A stretch of 64,000 nucleotides of DNA from Cepaea nemoralis (GCA_014155875.1 JACEFZ010027773.1:1-64000), one strand, 5' to 3'. Shown: positions 20,086 through 31,531, counted from the first letter of the stretch. Made by a program: numbers and translations. Notes: generated by a model from the sequence alone, not told the origin.

Positions 20086-21359
20086 TATCTTTCTAAATAA
20101 GAAAGAGAACTGGTCACTGCACTGAAAACACGTCATAACACGCAACGTCAGTCTCTTCTCTACACCGCTTGGTTCTCTAGTGTCTGTCTCTCCATTAGCT
20201 CCACATTGATGATTCTGTCAGGTCATTGAATTACTTCCTTCTAATTAGCGCAGGCACCACTTAGTGAATGACGTGACCTAGTCTACTTGAAATCTTGAGG
20301 CTTTTACATCCTATCAGCGTGTCTGATACGAACTTACGTGAACTCAGTAATATCAAGAACAGTATAGAAACAACTTAAATACACAGCGTTACTCGCCCAG
20401 TTCAATCGATATTGCCTTGTTTACAGAATATGCTTGCCAAAATATATACCTTGCACAACTGTTTTCTGTAACTTTAAATGAAGTTCATGAAAGGTTTCCC
20501 TGTGGTATAATTTCCGTAAAGTTAGCGGTAAGCTGAATGTTGACATTTTAAAAACAACGGTCAAATCCGGGGGAAGTGTTTTCTAGTGTGGTTATTCTAC
20601 AACTTCTGGCAAAGGCTTTTAATTGCCTGCGCTATATTAGGAAAACGTTGGAAATAAATTCGCAAGTAAATAAAAATAAAACTTTATATGAAAGAATGGA
20701 AAGTAGTTTACGATGTTCGTCGTACGCTCAGAAGGTTCTGGGTTCGAATCCAGCATAGAACTGGGAATTTTTACAAGCATCAATGCAGTCTAGTGACAAT
20801 GCAATTCCCTTCTGATCTCTCGGGCAGTGAGAGTGAACATCCAGTCTTCTCGCGTTCTGCGACAAACAGGAGGACCCAAGTGAAAGGAGTGCACTTTAAA
20901 AACCCCACGCAGTTAGAAATCTCAAAGAGTAGAGCAAGGGCCAATCCTCTGGCAGAATTATTAGGAATATCTACCCATGGGGTAGATACACATGGAATCT
21001 ATTTAGAGGAAGCAAATCTTCAACAAATGTATGCTGAAATTGGATGCACTGACCTCTGTTCATGCATAACTAAGTATGACGCACTCGCCTGAAAAGAGAA
21101 ACAAAGACAATGAAGATTTATACATTTATAATTACCAGCAGCGGTGAAAATATAAAATGTAAAATACAACAAATTGGAAGGAAAATTATATTTATATATA
21201 TATATAATTACCAGAAGGGGTGAAAATATACAATAACACAAATTTACGTTGCCTGTGTACAATAATTAACAATAACGGGGCCTTTTCAAAAGAAAGCAGA
21301 AGGACAATGAACAAAGCAATGAAGAGATTATGCAGTGTAAAGAAGCTGAGGCACAACAT
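20086..21359. other. No recognised gene; tRNA T-arm-like motif at 20735-20760
   Basis: GTTCTGGGTTCGAATCCAGC (20735-20754) followed by ATAGAAC has a perfect box B and an outer GTTCT/AGAAC pairing, like the 3' half of a tRNA or SINE head. No 5' half is clear. The 134-codon frame at 20688-21092 runs through it and matches nothing I recognise. A short AT repeat lies near 21195. Confidence 0.35.
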
Positions 21360-21745
21360 CAGCAATCAAAAACGTTAGAATGTTGAGCTCGTGCATCTTC
21401 CCGCCGTGAACATCTCCGTCTTCTTCGTTTGTTCTGCTGCTTTTGCTGTGAAACAATGACAGAGAGAAGATGGGTGTAGTTTTCTGTTTTTGCTGGTCTA
21501 GTTGCTTTTGTTAATGTAATAGATTTCTTCCTTGTCTCTGTTACTCCATCTAGCCATCTCTTCCTCTCAGTGTATTTCAATGTTCTCACGTAGACCGCTA
21601 TAGCTACTGGTTGATCTTGTTCAATTCTATCTAACTGTCCGAACCACTTAATTCTTTAGTGTTATGTACAGTTTGTAATCGGTAGTATTCCTAATTTTCT
21701 TCTGAATCTCTCCATTTGTCTTTCTTCTTGTTTTTCTAGCTGCGC
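21360..21745 (-). pseudogene. LINE 3' fragment
   Basis: The minus frame reads RKRWLDGVTETRKKSITLTK and YTHLLSVIVSQQKQQNKRR, preceded in another frame by a WFGQLDRIEQDQPV-like stretch. The RWLDGVxExxKxxxxxxxxATRxAxxRxxYxxLxSVIV pattern is typical of the very C-terminus of RTE-like LINE proteins. Terminal sequence beyond it is basic and low-complexity. Confidence 0.65.
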
Positions 21746-21819
21746 TTCTAATGCACATCATATCATATGATGTGATTTTACACCTGTGTGTTTAAAAGAC
21801 CTTTGGCATGAAGGCGAAT

Positions 21820-21827
21820 GAGGCAAA

Positions 21828-21902
<75 letters not shown>

Positions 21903-22147
21903 CATCCATCCAAACATCCATCCATCCATCCACCCACCCACCCATCCACCCACCCACCCATCCATCCATCCATCTAGCTAGCTAGCAAGATAGCTAGCTA
22001 GTTACCTTCCTACCTACCTACTTATCTATTTATCTATCCGTCTAGCTGTCTCTCTGTCCGTCCGTCCGTCCGTCCGTCTATCTGTCTGTCCGTCCGTCCA
22101 TCCGTCCGTCCGTCTATCTGTCCGTCCGTCCGTCCGTCCGTCCGTCC

Positions 22148-22189
<42 letters not shown>

Positions 22190-22265
22190 TGGTCAGTCGG
22201 TCGATCGGTTGTTCGGTCTGTCTTTCTGTCTGTCTATTCATTCACCTACCCTTCCACCCATCCGT
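21820..22265 (+). repeat. Compound tetranucleotide mosaic
   Basis: Successive arrays run (CTAT)n, (CATC)n/(CACC)n, (TAGC)n, (CTAC)n, (CCGT)n mixed with (CTAT), and (CTGT)n, then decay. Adjacent blocks differ by one base per unit, as expected if each arose by mutation and slippage from its neighbour. A similar mosaic is at 61155-61445. Confidence 0.95.
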
Positions 22266-22849
22266 CCAGTCTGTATGTGCGTCTGTGGTAACACGTATCT
22301 TAAACCACATTGGAGACTATAAACATCGAATGCCTTGTGTACAGAAGAGCACAACATTGCAACAACACTTACAAAACCTTTAAACAAACTTACCCATTCA
22401 AATGAGAAGCCATGCTTAGTCGATAGAACAATGTAAATCATCTTGCTGGCTCCAATGTTCCGGCTTCTTTATCCTGCTAGATTTCCCTAGAGAACCTAGT
22501 AAGCTCATGCTGTGCGTTTGTTGCCAAAATTCTTTGATTAATTAGCACCGGCGCGCTAAAACTATCCTAGCTATTTGGGTTTTCTTTAGCTACTGTTAGA
22601 TGTTAGTTACCTTGCGTGCATAGACTATGTTTTTATTGGTTAAGGTTCGTTAAATGTTGTTGTTGCACTCTAGGAAAGTCGTTGATCCTTTGTCTCAATT
22701 AGCAACTGTCTGTCATTGTCATCTACTGCTTATTGTACCTTGCGGTGTAGGACAGGGGGATCTTTAGCAGCATTTTGGGAAAAATAGGGGTGATAAGTGT
22801 TCCGGTAAAACGGTGTGTATGCTTTGTGAATCTCTCTTATATGTGTTAT
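22266..22849. other. No recognised feature
   Basis: No credible frame or repeat family seen. Confidence 0.4.
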
Positions 22850-23550
22850 GTATTCATTATCATCATGTACTATGCCGATAAGCGCTGGCGGTCATGTTTC
22901 GCCACCATACACGGTCTCCAGAGTCGTGGATCAGTTCTATGTTCTTGTCTCCACCATGCTTTGTGATCAAGCCAACCATATATTTATTTCCCTGCTCTCC
23001 CCTTGTTCTTTTCCCCTTAATTTTGCCAGTTGTCATCACGTTCTCTAGTTTGTCTTTTTATAACGTGCCCAAAAATGTTGACTGTCTGCGTCTATTTCTC
23101 TAATCAGTTTATGGTTTTCAATTGCTTCTTGTAGGATTTGCTAATTAGTTTTCCTGCCTGTGCATGATACTTCTTGCATTTTGCTCAAAAACCACATCTC
23201 CAATGTCATTAGATATTTTTCAGCTTGTATGCTGATTTTTCACGTTTCGCATACTTACAAAATTACAAGTTCTATATAGCACTTCAACACTCTTTTTCTC
23301 GTTGCAATTGACATCTTTTTTGTTTGGTCAGTACATTTTTCATCTTGCATAAAACTACCATTGCCATAGAGATTCTTGATCTAATCTCTTCAAGGCATCT
23401 TCCATCAGATGTTATGACTGTTCCAATATAGTTGTACCGATTCACTTGTTTACGAATATTACCAGTTATCCGTATATTACATTGTGGTATTTCTTTTTTC
23501 TTAGTGATGACCATAATCTCTGACTTCTTACAATTTAATTGTATTATGTA
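22850..23550 (-). pseudogene. Decayed RTE-like LINE 3' half
   Basis: Same lineage as 5126-6787. The minus frame over 23284-23514 gives MVITKKKEIPQCNIRITGN, NRYNYIGTVITSDGRCLEEI and RSRISMAMVVLCKMKNVLT. The downstream part has the expected order of blocks, such as GAGTCGTGGATCAG (plus strand) near the 3' end, but with several frameshifts. It ends around 22855 in ATC-rich tail remnants. Only about the last third of the element is present. Confidence 0.75.
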
Positions 23551-23624
23551 ATGAGGGAAATTAGTGGAAGAAGGTGTACGGAGATAGTGGAGAAGAGAAA
23601 GGCTACAGCGTAGATGGGTTCAAG

Positions 23625-23990
23625 ATTTGATAGGTAATTTGCATATTGCAACATTATTGCTAGGGTATTTGTGAAGAAGAGCAAATCGCAAATGGATTAA
23701 ATATGTGATAGATAATTTGCACATTGCAACATTATTGCCAGGGTATTTGTGAAGAAGAGAAAACCCCATATAGTTTAAATATATGATAGATAATTTGCAC
23801 ATTGCAACATTATTGCCAGGGTATGTGTAAAGATGAACAGACCCAAAATGGATTAAATATGTGATAGATAATTCGCACATTGCAACATTATTGCCAGGGT
23901 ATTTGTAAAGATGAACAGACCCAAAATGGATTAAATATGTGATAGATAATTTGCAGGCTGCAACATTATTGCCAGGGTATTTGCTTATGA
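23625..23990 (+). repeat. 78-bp tandem repeat, about 4.5 copies
   Basis: GATAATTTGC recurs at 23711, 23789, 23867 (as GATAATTCGC) and 23945, exactly 78 bp apart. The core is ACATTGCAACATTATTGCCA. The 86-codon minus frame across it is a by-product of 78 being divisible by three. Confidence 0.9.
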
Positions 23991-23999
23991 TGGAGGAGG

Positions 24000-24250
24000 G
24001 GCGAAGTCCTCCGTGGCCGAGTGGTCACGCCGTCTGCCTCGTGCTCCTAAGGGTGTAGGTTTGTTTCCGGCCTACGTCATTCGGTTGACGAGTGCAGTTT
24101 TCTCGGAGACTCCTGGGGGTCATCGTTGGAGCTACGGAGTTCGCGCCCTGATGAAAGAGACCGAGCCGTATGGAATAAAACCAGGTGCAATGAAGCCCGT
24201 CATCTTGCCTTTTAAAGCCAATTTTTGGCTTATGATGGGAAGGCCATGGT
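24000..24250 (+). mobile_element. SINE-B copy
   Basis: tRNA-like head CTCCGTGGCCGAGTGGTCAC (good box A) and degenerate box B GGTTTGTTTCC. The body has TCGGTTGACGAGTGCAGTTT, CTCCTGGGGGTCATCGTTGG and AGCTACGGAGTTCGCGC, and the end is GAGACCGAGCCGTATGG, AATAAAACC. Relatives are at 41850-42080, 47060-47285 and 53275-53490. Confidence 0.8.
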
Positions 24251-24299
24251 AGTGTAATTGCCAGAAGCTCAACTCAAATCTGCACCAAGGCGGTCTATA

Positions 24300-24790
24300 T
24301 TGGTGTTCTAACATGGGTGTTCTAACATGGGTGTTCTAACATGGGCATTCTAACATGGGTATTCTAACATGGGTGTTCTAACATGGGCATTCTAACATGG
24401 GTATTCTAACATGGGTGTTCTAACATGGGTATTCTAACATGGGTATTCTAACATGGGTATTCTAACATGGGTATTCTAACATGGGTGTTCTAACATGGGT
24501 ATTCTAACATGGGTATTCTAACGTGGGTATTCTAACATGGGTATTCTAACATGGGTGTTCTAACATGGGTGTTCTAACATGGGTATTCTAACATGGGTGT
24601 TCTAACATGGGTATTCTAACATGGGTATTCTAACATGGGTATTCTAACTTGGGTATTCTAACTTGGGTATTCTAACATGGGTATTCTAACATGGGTATTC
24701 TAACTTGGGTATTCTAACATGAGTATTCCAACATGGGTTTTATAACATGGATATTCTAACATGGGTATTCTAACAAAGGTATTAGAGAAT
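24300..24790 (+). repeat. 14-bp minisatellite, about 34 copies
   Basis: Unit GGGTATTCTAACAT with GTGTTC, GCATTC and ACTTGG variants, exact 14-bp spacing. It sits directly after SINE-B. Confidence 0.95.
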
Positions 24791-24914
24791 ATGTCAGGAA
24801 GTAATGTCGACCGTATGATATTGACTGCATCACCCAGCTATGACCAGTTGATGTAAAGAATATGGTTTAGCTCTATATGTCGAATGCACCTTGACATATA
24901 AAAGGGCTCTTTAC

Positions 24915-25160
24915 TTTTCGCCGGCTTCGTGGCGAAGGGATAACGAAGGCAGTTCGCATTCTTGCATACCTGCGTTCGCAACACGGCTGCAGGCGTTTTG
25001 GCAGCAAACCGCCTTGCGTTGCTTTTTTTACGAAATGGTATGGGTGCCGATTGCTCAGAAAGCAATGGCAAAGTAATGAACGTAAACTTGCCAAGAAATT
25101 ACAACAGCAAATAATGCTGGTGTTGACTGCGACGACCTGTAAAGGTTATGTAACTAACTT
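24915..25160 (+). mobile_element. SINE-A copy
   Basis: One of the least diverged copies. It has GCCGGCTTCGTGGCGAAGG (box A), GCGTTCGCAACACGGCTGCA, GCCGATTGCTCAGAAAGCAA and TGGTGTTGACTGCGACGACC, and ends GTAAAGGTTATGTAACTAAC. Confidence 0.85.
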
Positions 25161-25364
25161 TTACTTTCTTACCATATGCTCAATGCGTCTTGGGGCGTAT
25201 GGAGTACGTGATACTGTTACAAATTCTAATTCTTGTCTTCCATATACCTAATGCTTCAGAAAGGCTTGTAAATTGTCCTGTGTGTACCTTTTTGATTATT
25301 GTCATACGACGCCGTCAAGATCTCTAGCCCCGAGCTTGCTGTCTTGGGGGCGCAAGCATTTTAT

Positions 25365-25575
25365 CCTGCGCCCATTACGATCTGTGGCGAAGAGGTTAAG
25401 GACGCAATTCGTAATTCGGCCTATGGCATTCGAAATACAGCTGCATGCGATTTTGCGTTGGGTTTCATACAATGTAAACAACTGAAGGAAGAATTTGCCA
25501 AGAAATCACCTGAAGCAAAAATATGCTAGGGTTAATAGCGACGTCATGTAAAGGATATGCAACTAACTGTTTTAA
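25365..25575 (+). mobile_element. SINE-A copy
   Basis: Head TCTGTGGCGAAGAGGTTAAG, ATTCGAAATACAGCTGCATG, then a gap where the GCTCAGAAAGCAATGG block should be. It resumes at CAACTGAAGGAAGAATTTGCC and ends CATGTAAAGGATATGCAAC. An internal deletion is evident. Confidence 0.75.
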
Positions 25576-25587
25576 CCTATTAAAATT

Positions 25588-25945
25588 AAGCAAAATTAGC
25601 GTAGTGGCTATACACTTATGGGTTACGTGAGTGCTCCGTTCTACTCCTAACCCAAGCCTGAGTCCGGAGAATCTCAGCTCAGTTTACGAATTCCGTAGCA
25701 CCGGCGAGGATCCTGAAATACTTTGGGTAGATTTTTAACTCGAAATTTTGCCCTGGAAGCGCCGTTATGCTACTCTTTTTCTATTTCCAACAGCCAATGA
25801 ATTTTTTTTAAAGTGCGCAACAAAACACACGGCCGTCCGATTTCACTACCCAGAGACTAAGGGAAATTTTGTTACTAGAAATCAGCGTGAAAAAATCCCG
25901 GCGGTGATGTTGATCTGTCGACTAAACTAAACTAAACTGTAGCAC
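25588..25945. mobile_element. SINE-C copy with apparent 5' inversion
   Basis: The body (GTGCTCCGTTCTACTCCTAA, CCTGAGTCCGGAGAATC, GATCCTGAAATACTTTGGGT, GGAAATTTTGTTACTAGAA) runs in the same direction as the reverse complement of the family, as at 44280-44600. The end at 25900-25940 (GGTGATGTTGATCTGTCGAC then ACTAA units) is in the forward direction. The candidate target duplication ATTAAAATT is at 25579-25587 and 25946-25954. This arrangement is what twin-primed reverse transcription produces. The tRNA-like head is absent. Confidence 0.6.
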
Positions 25946-25965
25946 ATTAAAATTCCCTTTCCACC

Positions 25966-26643
25966 ATGAACATATCACATGACAGTGACGCGGTCATCTA
26001 CACAGATGGGTCGGTCGTCCGACATGTGAGAAGCTCATGGGCCTTTACAGCTCGGGCCGGAGGGAGAATTGTGAAGGAGGACTCTGGTGCTTTCACTGAA
26101 ACCACAAGTAGCCTGACCATGGAAGTCATGGCAGTAAGTAAAGCAATAACATGGCTCGAGACACAGACATTCACTAGGGCTTGTTTCCTTAGCGACTCAA
26201 TGAACATGATCAAGAGGATAGAGGAGGGGTCGATCCGAAGAGAATGGTTGCTGCCTCTGAAGCGGTCTCGGCTGGCAAAGATTAGTTTCATCTTCGTGCC
26301 AGGGCATGCGGGAGTACAAGGAAATGAGCGGGCTGACAAGCTCGCAGGTGAGGCTACTGTTGAGGGCGGACGCGCCATGGACCAGGCTGACATTCTGAAT
26401 GCTCTACGAGAAGTGAGACTTTTGCAAGAACCAAGTGATGACTGTGAATCTACAACAATGGCCAGACTGCGAGAGCAGCAAATTAAAAGAGGGGTGGCCA
26501 AACAAGAACACTACGCAGGAAGCCAAAGAAGATTGATAAACCAACACAGAACTGGCGTCGTTAGCCGCTACACGCTGCGGGATTTGCTGAGGAGGGGATC
26601 CGAGCACTTATGGACTGAATGGTTCGATGTGCAACGAGGATGA
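25966..26643 (+). CDS. RNase H domain frame with host-derived start codon
   Basis: A 225-codon open frame with no internal stop. RNase HI motifs are AVIYTDGSVV (first Asp), SSLTMEVMAVSKAITW (Glu), CFLSDSMNMIKRI (second Asp) and FVPGHAGVQGNERADKLAG (last Asp). All catalytic acids remain. The first codons (MNISHD) come from the target DNA, because the ATG at 25966 precedes the duplication. The frame is therefore an accidental fusion at the insertion junction. The C-terminus ends SEHLWTEWFDVQRG, diverged from the CPEC ending of the copy at 11.5 kb. No promoter or host partner is visible, and I regard it as a recent, still-open retrotransposon fragment. Confidence 0.75.
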   Translation: MNISHDSDAVIYTDGSVVRHVRSSWAFTARAGGRIVKEDSGAFTETTSSLTMEVMAVSKAITWLETQTFTRACFLSDSMNMIKRIEEGSIRREWLLPLKRSRLAKISFIFVPGHAGVQGNERADKLAGEATVEGGRAMDQADILNALREVRLLQEPSDDCESTTMARLREQQIKRGVAKQEHYAGSQRRLINQHRTGVVSRYTLRDLLRRGSEHLWTEWFDVQRG

Positions 26644-26661
26644 TCTGTCGACTAACTAACT
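25985..26661 (+). mobile_element. 5'-truncated RNase H LINE insertion
   Basis: Flanked by a 16-bp direct duplication AACATATCACATGACA at 25969-25984 and 26662-26677. It ends in GATCTGTCGACTAACTAAC. It starts at the RNase H domain, so EN and RT were not copied. The last ~60 bases equal 237-295. Confidence 0.9.
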
Positions 26662-26756
26662 AACATATCACATGACAATCTAATAGTCATTAGACTGGTA
26701 TGAAAGCAGTGGCTGTTTTACAGTGTATTGAAACACATCGCCTTTGTCCAGTACTT

Positions 26757-27060
26757 TTGAGGTCTGCGTGGCTGAGAGGTATAGTGGACTAAACTTTCTC
26801 TCCCTACCGCTGCGTTCTGACCTCGGTGGGTTTTTTTTTTTCGTTCCATGCACCGGTTATATGGGCTTAAATGTTCACAAGCAATTTACGTCCTTGACGT
26901 GGGGGAGTACCATTACCTCTGAAGCTGGAATGGATTCGCCTGATATTGAGGGGTATTGAAGCTAACCCTCACACAAAATAAGCAGCCGCACTCACTATAG
27001 TAGCAAACAATAGTAGTTGTGGTACGAGTGTGGATTCCGTTTGAATTCAAAGCTAACGAA
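26757..27060 (+). mobile_element. SINE-D copy
   Basis: Good tRNA-like head (TGCGTGGCTGAGAGGTATAG, box A; box B degenerate). The core is GCTTAAATGTTCACAAGC and TTTACGTCCTTGACGTGGG, then TGGATTCGCCTGATATTGAG and a 3' part ending AATTCAAAGCTAACGAACG. Confidence 0.7.
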
Positions 27061-27499
27061 CGAAGACTGTATTTATTCTTCTGGTACTTTTCAATTCTAA
27101 GAGATCCGATCTTCTATTACCGCTCTCTACTTTGACATCAGGCAGATCTACTTTGACATCAGGCAGAAGACATAGTAATACTTAAAGTCTCAACCGCTTG
27201 ACACAACTTGAACCTTACTACAGTCTTGGCGGAGAATCAAAGAAACGCTCCGTCTTGTGTAGTGTAGACACGGAAAAACAATACAAGGACACAATGCACC
27301 TTTGTTGGTTTGGCGCGCCTTGGTAAACAACCGCCTGCAACTACAGGTAGTTACATGGGTAGTTATTCCGCGTTCACGGACGTGGAAAGATCAATGATTG
27401 TTGATACTGTACATTTTTTGTGGAATGACATAAGCTAGGTCTGTTATACGTGTTAAGGAAATGAAGAGTTAATTGCCCTTAAGATGTATCAATTATGTC
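27061..27499. other. No recognised feature
   Basis: Contains a short duplication of CTACTTTGACATCAGGCAGA at about 27128-27166. Otherwise nothing. Confidence 0.4.
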
Positions 27500-27900
27500 A
27501 GTTGCTATAGGGCTTGTCTCCCTTGTTCTGGTTTCAAAGCAAGGTCAAACTACGGCGGCGGTCATCACTATCAAGTGCCATACCGTCAGGTGCTGGCTAT
27601 TATGTTGCTTCACAACCATCAACTAACTATCCTTTTAACAGATTCAGTGTCAAACAGAAAGAAGGTTTGGACTTAACACAAATGGATGGCGGGAAATAGG
27701 AAGTAGAGGTGTGTTACAGTTATGCCTTAAAAGTTGGGAATATGGTGGCAAACATGTATATTATACATCACATTAAAGGGGTTGCATAAGGACAGCTACT
27801 GTATATAAGCCCATGGCTAAGACAATTCATCATCACATACTGATTCAATGCCAATCAGAAAGTAGGTGTGGACCAAACATTTGTGTCGACCTTGAAACAT
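27500..27900 (+). repeat. Interspersed repeat R2, copy 1
   Basis: Homologous in inverted orientation to 37860-38000. Shared blocks include GGTTTGGACTTAACACAAAT-like, ATGGATGGCGGGAAAT, TTACAGTTATGCCTTAAAAG and TACTGTATATAAGCCCATGG. Both copies encode KQKxGLDxTxMDxGK in the same relative frame (27640-27700 here). A third partial motif is at about 27850-27890. Class unknown. The conserved short peptide could be an exon or transposon relic. Confidence 0.55.
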
Positions 27901-28449
27901 CAATGTCTACCTCTTATGTCGGGGCTTCTTATGAAGGCCTTAAAGTATTACGCTTGACTCCATAGCATAGAAACACTTCTAAAATTACTGGAATCTGACA
28001 ATTTGAATTTCTGGAATTTGACTCCGTGAGTGAAGCACTTAAAAACGATTTGAATATGACTCTTGGGCATGAAATTACTTCTGGAAAGATTTGAATTTGA
28101 GTGCATGGCTGAAATCCCGGATCCGCGATAACGATGTAGTTTTTAGCTTGCTTGCCGGTCCTGTAGTCATGTGTTCAAATCCACACAGCTGCGTATTTTG
28201 TTTTTAAATATTGCGTAGACTCCGAGATCGGCACGGCGTAAAATGGGCGCCAGAAAGTGTCCTGGAAGGTACAGACGACCGGCTTGGTATTGACCAAACC
28301 ACTCATCAAAAGTCGGTAGGTCTGTGTAAATATGTGGAGAGCACAGTATGCCCAGTTATCACCAAGGCGTGAAGCATGGTCCTTTACTTTGTCTTTTTTA
28401 TCACCTAACGCAGTGCATACATGCCAGGATTGAGTAATTTTAATTAGTA
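27901..28449. other. Unclassified; possible degenerate SINE head near 28150-28190
   Basis: TGTGTTCAAATCCACAC resembles a box B and T arm, but no matching family body was seen. Weak. Confidence 0.3.
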
Positions 28450-28740
28450 CGAGCTAAACGATTGCCTGAAAGAGCTAATGAAACTAGAACATTATATACA
28501 ACAATAAGAAAGAGACAAACAGCTGTCTTTGGTCATGTAATGAGAAGAGAGGCATTGGAGAACATCGTGACAACTGGAAAGATCGAGGGGAAGAGAGACA
28601 GAGGCAGACCAAGAGAAATGATGCTGGATGGATTGAGACGGTGGCATTGTGGATTATCATCAGCAGAGTTGATCCAGAACACCAAAGTCCGAGATATGTG
28701 GAGAGCCATGAACGCCTACACCAGCTGGCATGGAATGTAA
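28450..28740 (+). pseudogene. RTE-like LINE 3' end, open frame of 92 codons
   Basis: The frame reads LYTTIRKRQTAVFGHVMRR, ALENIVTTGKIEGKRDRGRP, REMMLDGLRRWHCGLSSAEL and MWRAMNAYTSWHGM, ending TAA. It is the (TGA)n lineage, but the tail has decayed to TAATGACG. Truncated on the 5' side at about 28450. Confidence 0.8.
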
Positions 28741-29620
28741 TGACGAACGTCGGAATATTGACCACGTACATCACACATCGAGTACCGATCGGTCATTAAA
28801 ATCGTGGGGCTAGCACCATATACCCAGTCTGCCTCAAGGCTTGTAAAAGGATCATTTACTTTCACTTACTTGCGTAAACATGCGAAACTTGCCAAAACCA
28901 CATTTTGAAGCTGACACGTAGAAAACAAGACCACGTGTTTGCATATTCTTCGTAATAAACTTACCCTCGCCTCATGAACTATCAAAATGATACCGAAAAA
29001 TCCCCATGGGGGTGGCATTTTCAATCTTCTTTTAGGTGATTTATAATAAGCGATGCTTTATTGCCCGAATGGTCCGCTTGCTCCGCCAGAAGAATCAATA
29101 GACATGAGGACATTCCGCTGATAGAGGCAACCTTCTTCAATATAAATATGTTTCCTCAGAAAGCTATTTCTGTACACTGGCGTTTTGATTTCCACTCTTC
29201 AGTGGTTCCGAGTATATTCAGATAATGCCGTTTGTGCTGTTTTTATGGGTGGTGTTTTCTGCTGGTGCATTTCGGCTGCATCTTATGGCAATACTTGTTA
29301 AACATGCTCAATGAATTTTATGTTCAAGTCGTGGGGTGGGAGGGGAGGGGGCGACTGTAGTAAAATAATAGATTTTATAGCTTCAAAGTTGTATAATGCG
29401 AACATGATGCGTCGGCATAACATGCCGTGCCGGCATAACGCATAAACTAGGCTATTGGTAAAGTAATGTTTTCCTTTTCAAACGCCTTGGGAGCTGGCAT
29501 GGGCGGTCATATTTCTCCCAACATACGTTTTCTATTAAAGAGTAAGTAAGGGATTAATTTTTGAAACGAATAATTAATTTGACAAGACTATAAGACTAGA
29601 CAAGGTCGACCGTTAAGGCA
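28741..29620. other. No recognised gene; tiny LINE 3' scrap near 29485
   Basis: GAGCTGGCATGGGCGGTCAT (29490-29509) is the reverse complement of an RTE-like LINE 3' end without its coding upstream. There is a G-rich patch at 29331-29350. Otherwise nothing. Confidence 0.4.
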
Positions 29621-29623
29621 AAC

Positions 29624-30220
<597 letters not shown>

Positions 30221-30369
30221 CAGAAATTATTGCATTAAGAAGCAAGAAAACACAGGAGTCGTTGTTGGATGTTATCAAATTATTAATAGTCTGGCTGAAG
30301 TAGTCATCTTGCAAAAACAAAGTAAAGGAACATTTTACAAACGTTTAGGAGTACACGGTGCGAGCCTCA

Positions 30370-30470
30370 TATTTGTATGGACTAGTTGGAACTTGATTGG
30401 TGGTGTGGTTAATATCATACGGGCCGCCTTTACTTCTCAGAGCATGACTAAGTACTCCTATCTATTTTAG
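30370..30470 (-). mobile_element. SINE-E fragment
   Basis: GTGGTGTGGTTAATATCATA and GGCCGCCTTTACTTCTCAG match the E-family segment at 44740-44780. Confidence 0.45.
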
Positions 30471-30534
30471 GCTAGTTCGTCCTGGAAGCCCTCTTTAATG
30501 TAACAAATTTCCCCGAAATGTAACTAAACTATTC

Positions 30535-31498
30535 CCAAGCAGCATATCCACAACAGAATACCACAAACAGCATAACACATCCAGCGTACTATAAACTGTC
30601 GACCATAGACAAGACATTACAATCATCGCACTACAAACAGCCTTAACAAACGCCATATCACTAACAGAATACGACAAACAGCATACTACAAACATTATAC
30701 AACCGACAGCATACCACAATCAACATACCACATCAAGTATACTATAAATAGCCTACCACAAGAAGCATACTATAAACAACATGCCACAAACAGCATTTTT
30801 AAATACTCTATCAGAAACAGCATGCCACATCAAGCATACTACAAACAGCCTACCACAGACAGTATTCTACAAAAGGCATACCACAGATCGCATAGTACAA
30901 ACGGCATACCACAGACTGCATACCATAAACAGCATACCACTGATAGCGTAAAACAAACAGCATACCACAAATAGCATGCTACAAACAGTATACCACAAAC
31001 AGCATACCACAAACAATGTGCCGCAAATAGCATACTTTTGTAAGTTGCATACCCCTTACAGGACCTTGCAATCATCACCAGCATTTTTCAGCTGTTGTTG
31101 ATGTTCTTGGCAAGATTACGCTTAGTAGTTTGCCATCGCTTTATAAGCGACCGGCTCACATACACCGTAAGTAAATAACGCGACGCGATCCGCTGCTTAA
31201 TGTCGCGCAGCTGTGTTCCTCACGTGGATACACGGAGTTACGGAGAAAGTAGTTAAATTCTTCGCCAGGGAGACCGGCAAATAGCATACTATAAACAATA
31301 TACCACACACAACATTCTACAAACAGCATATTACATACCGCCTACCACAAACAGCAAACTGCATACCGCCTACCACAAGCAGCATACAATAAACAATGTA
31401 TCACAAATTGTATGTTACAAACAGTATACCACAAACAACATACTACATTTAGCATGACATAATCAGCATGCTACAAACAACCTAACGCAGACATTAGC

Positions 31499-31500
<2 letters not shown>
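30535..31500 (+). repeat. Degenerate ~15-bp tandem repeat, split by a SINE-A
   Basis: Units of the form AGCATACCACAAAC recur with drift over 30535-31036 and again over 31291-31500. The array predates the SINE-A insertion at 31037-31290. Confidence 0.85.
31037..31290 (-). mobile_element. SINE-A inserted in a minisatellite
   Basis: Flanked by GCAAATAGCATACT at 31023-31036 and 31277-31290, so the insertion proper is 31037-31276. The 3' module (CCCCTTACAGGACCTTGCAA, AGTTTGCCATCGCTTTATAA) is at the left and the head (CGCCAGGGAGACCGGC) at the right. The duplication could partly reflect the array itself, but 14 exact bases at both edges favour target-primed insertion. Confidence 0.8.
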
Positions 31501-31531
<31 letters not shown>

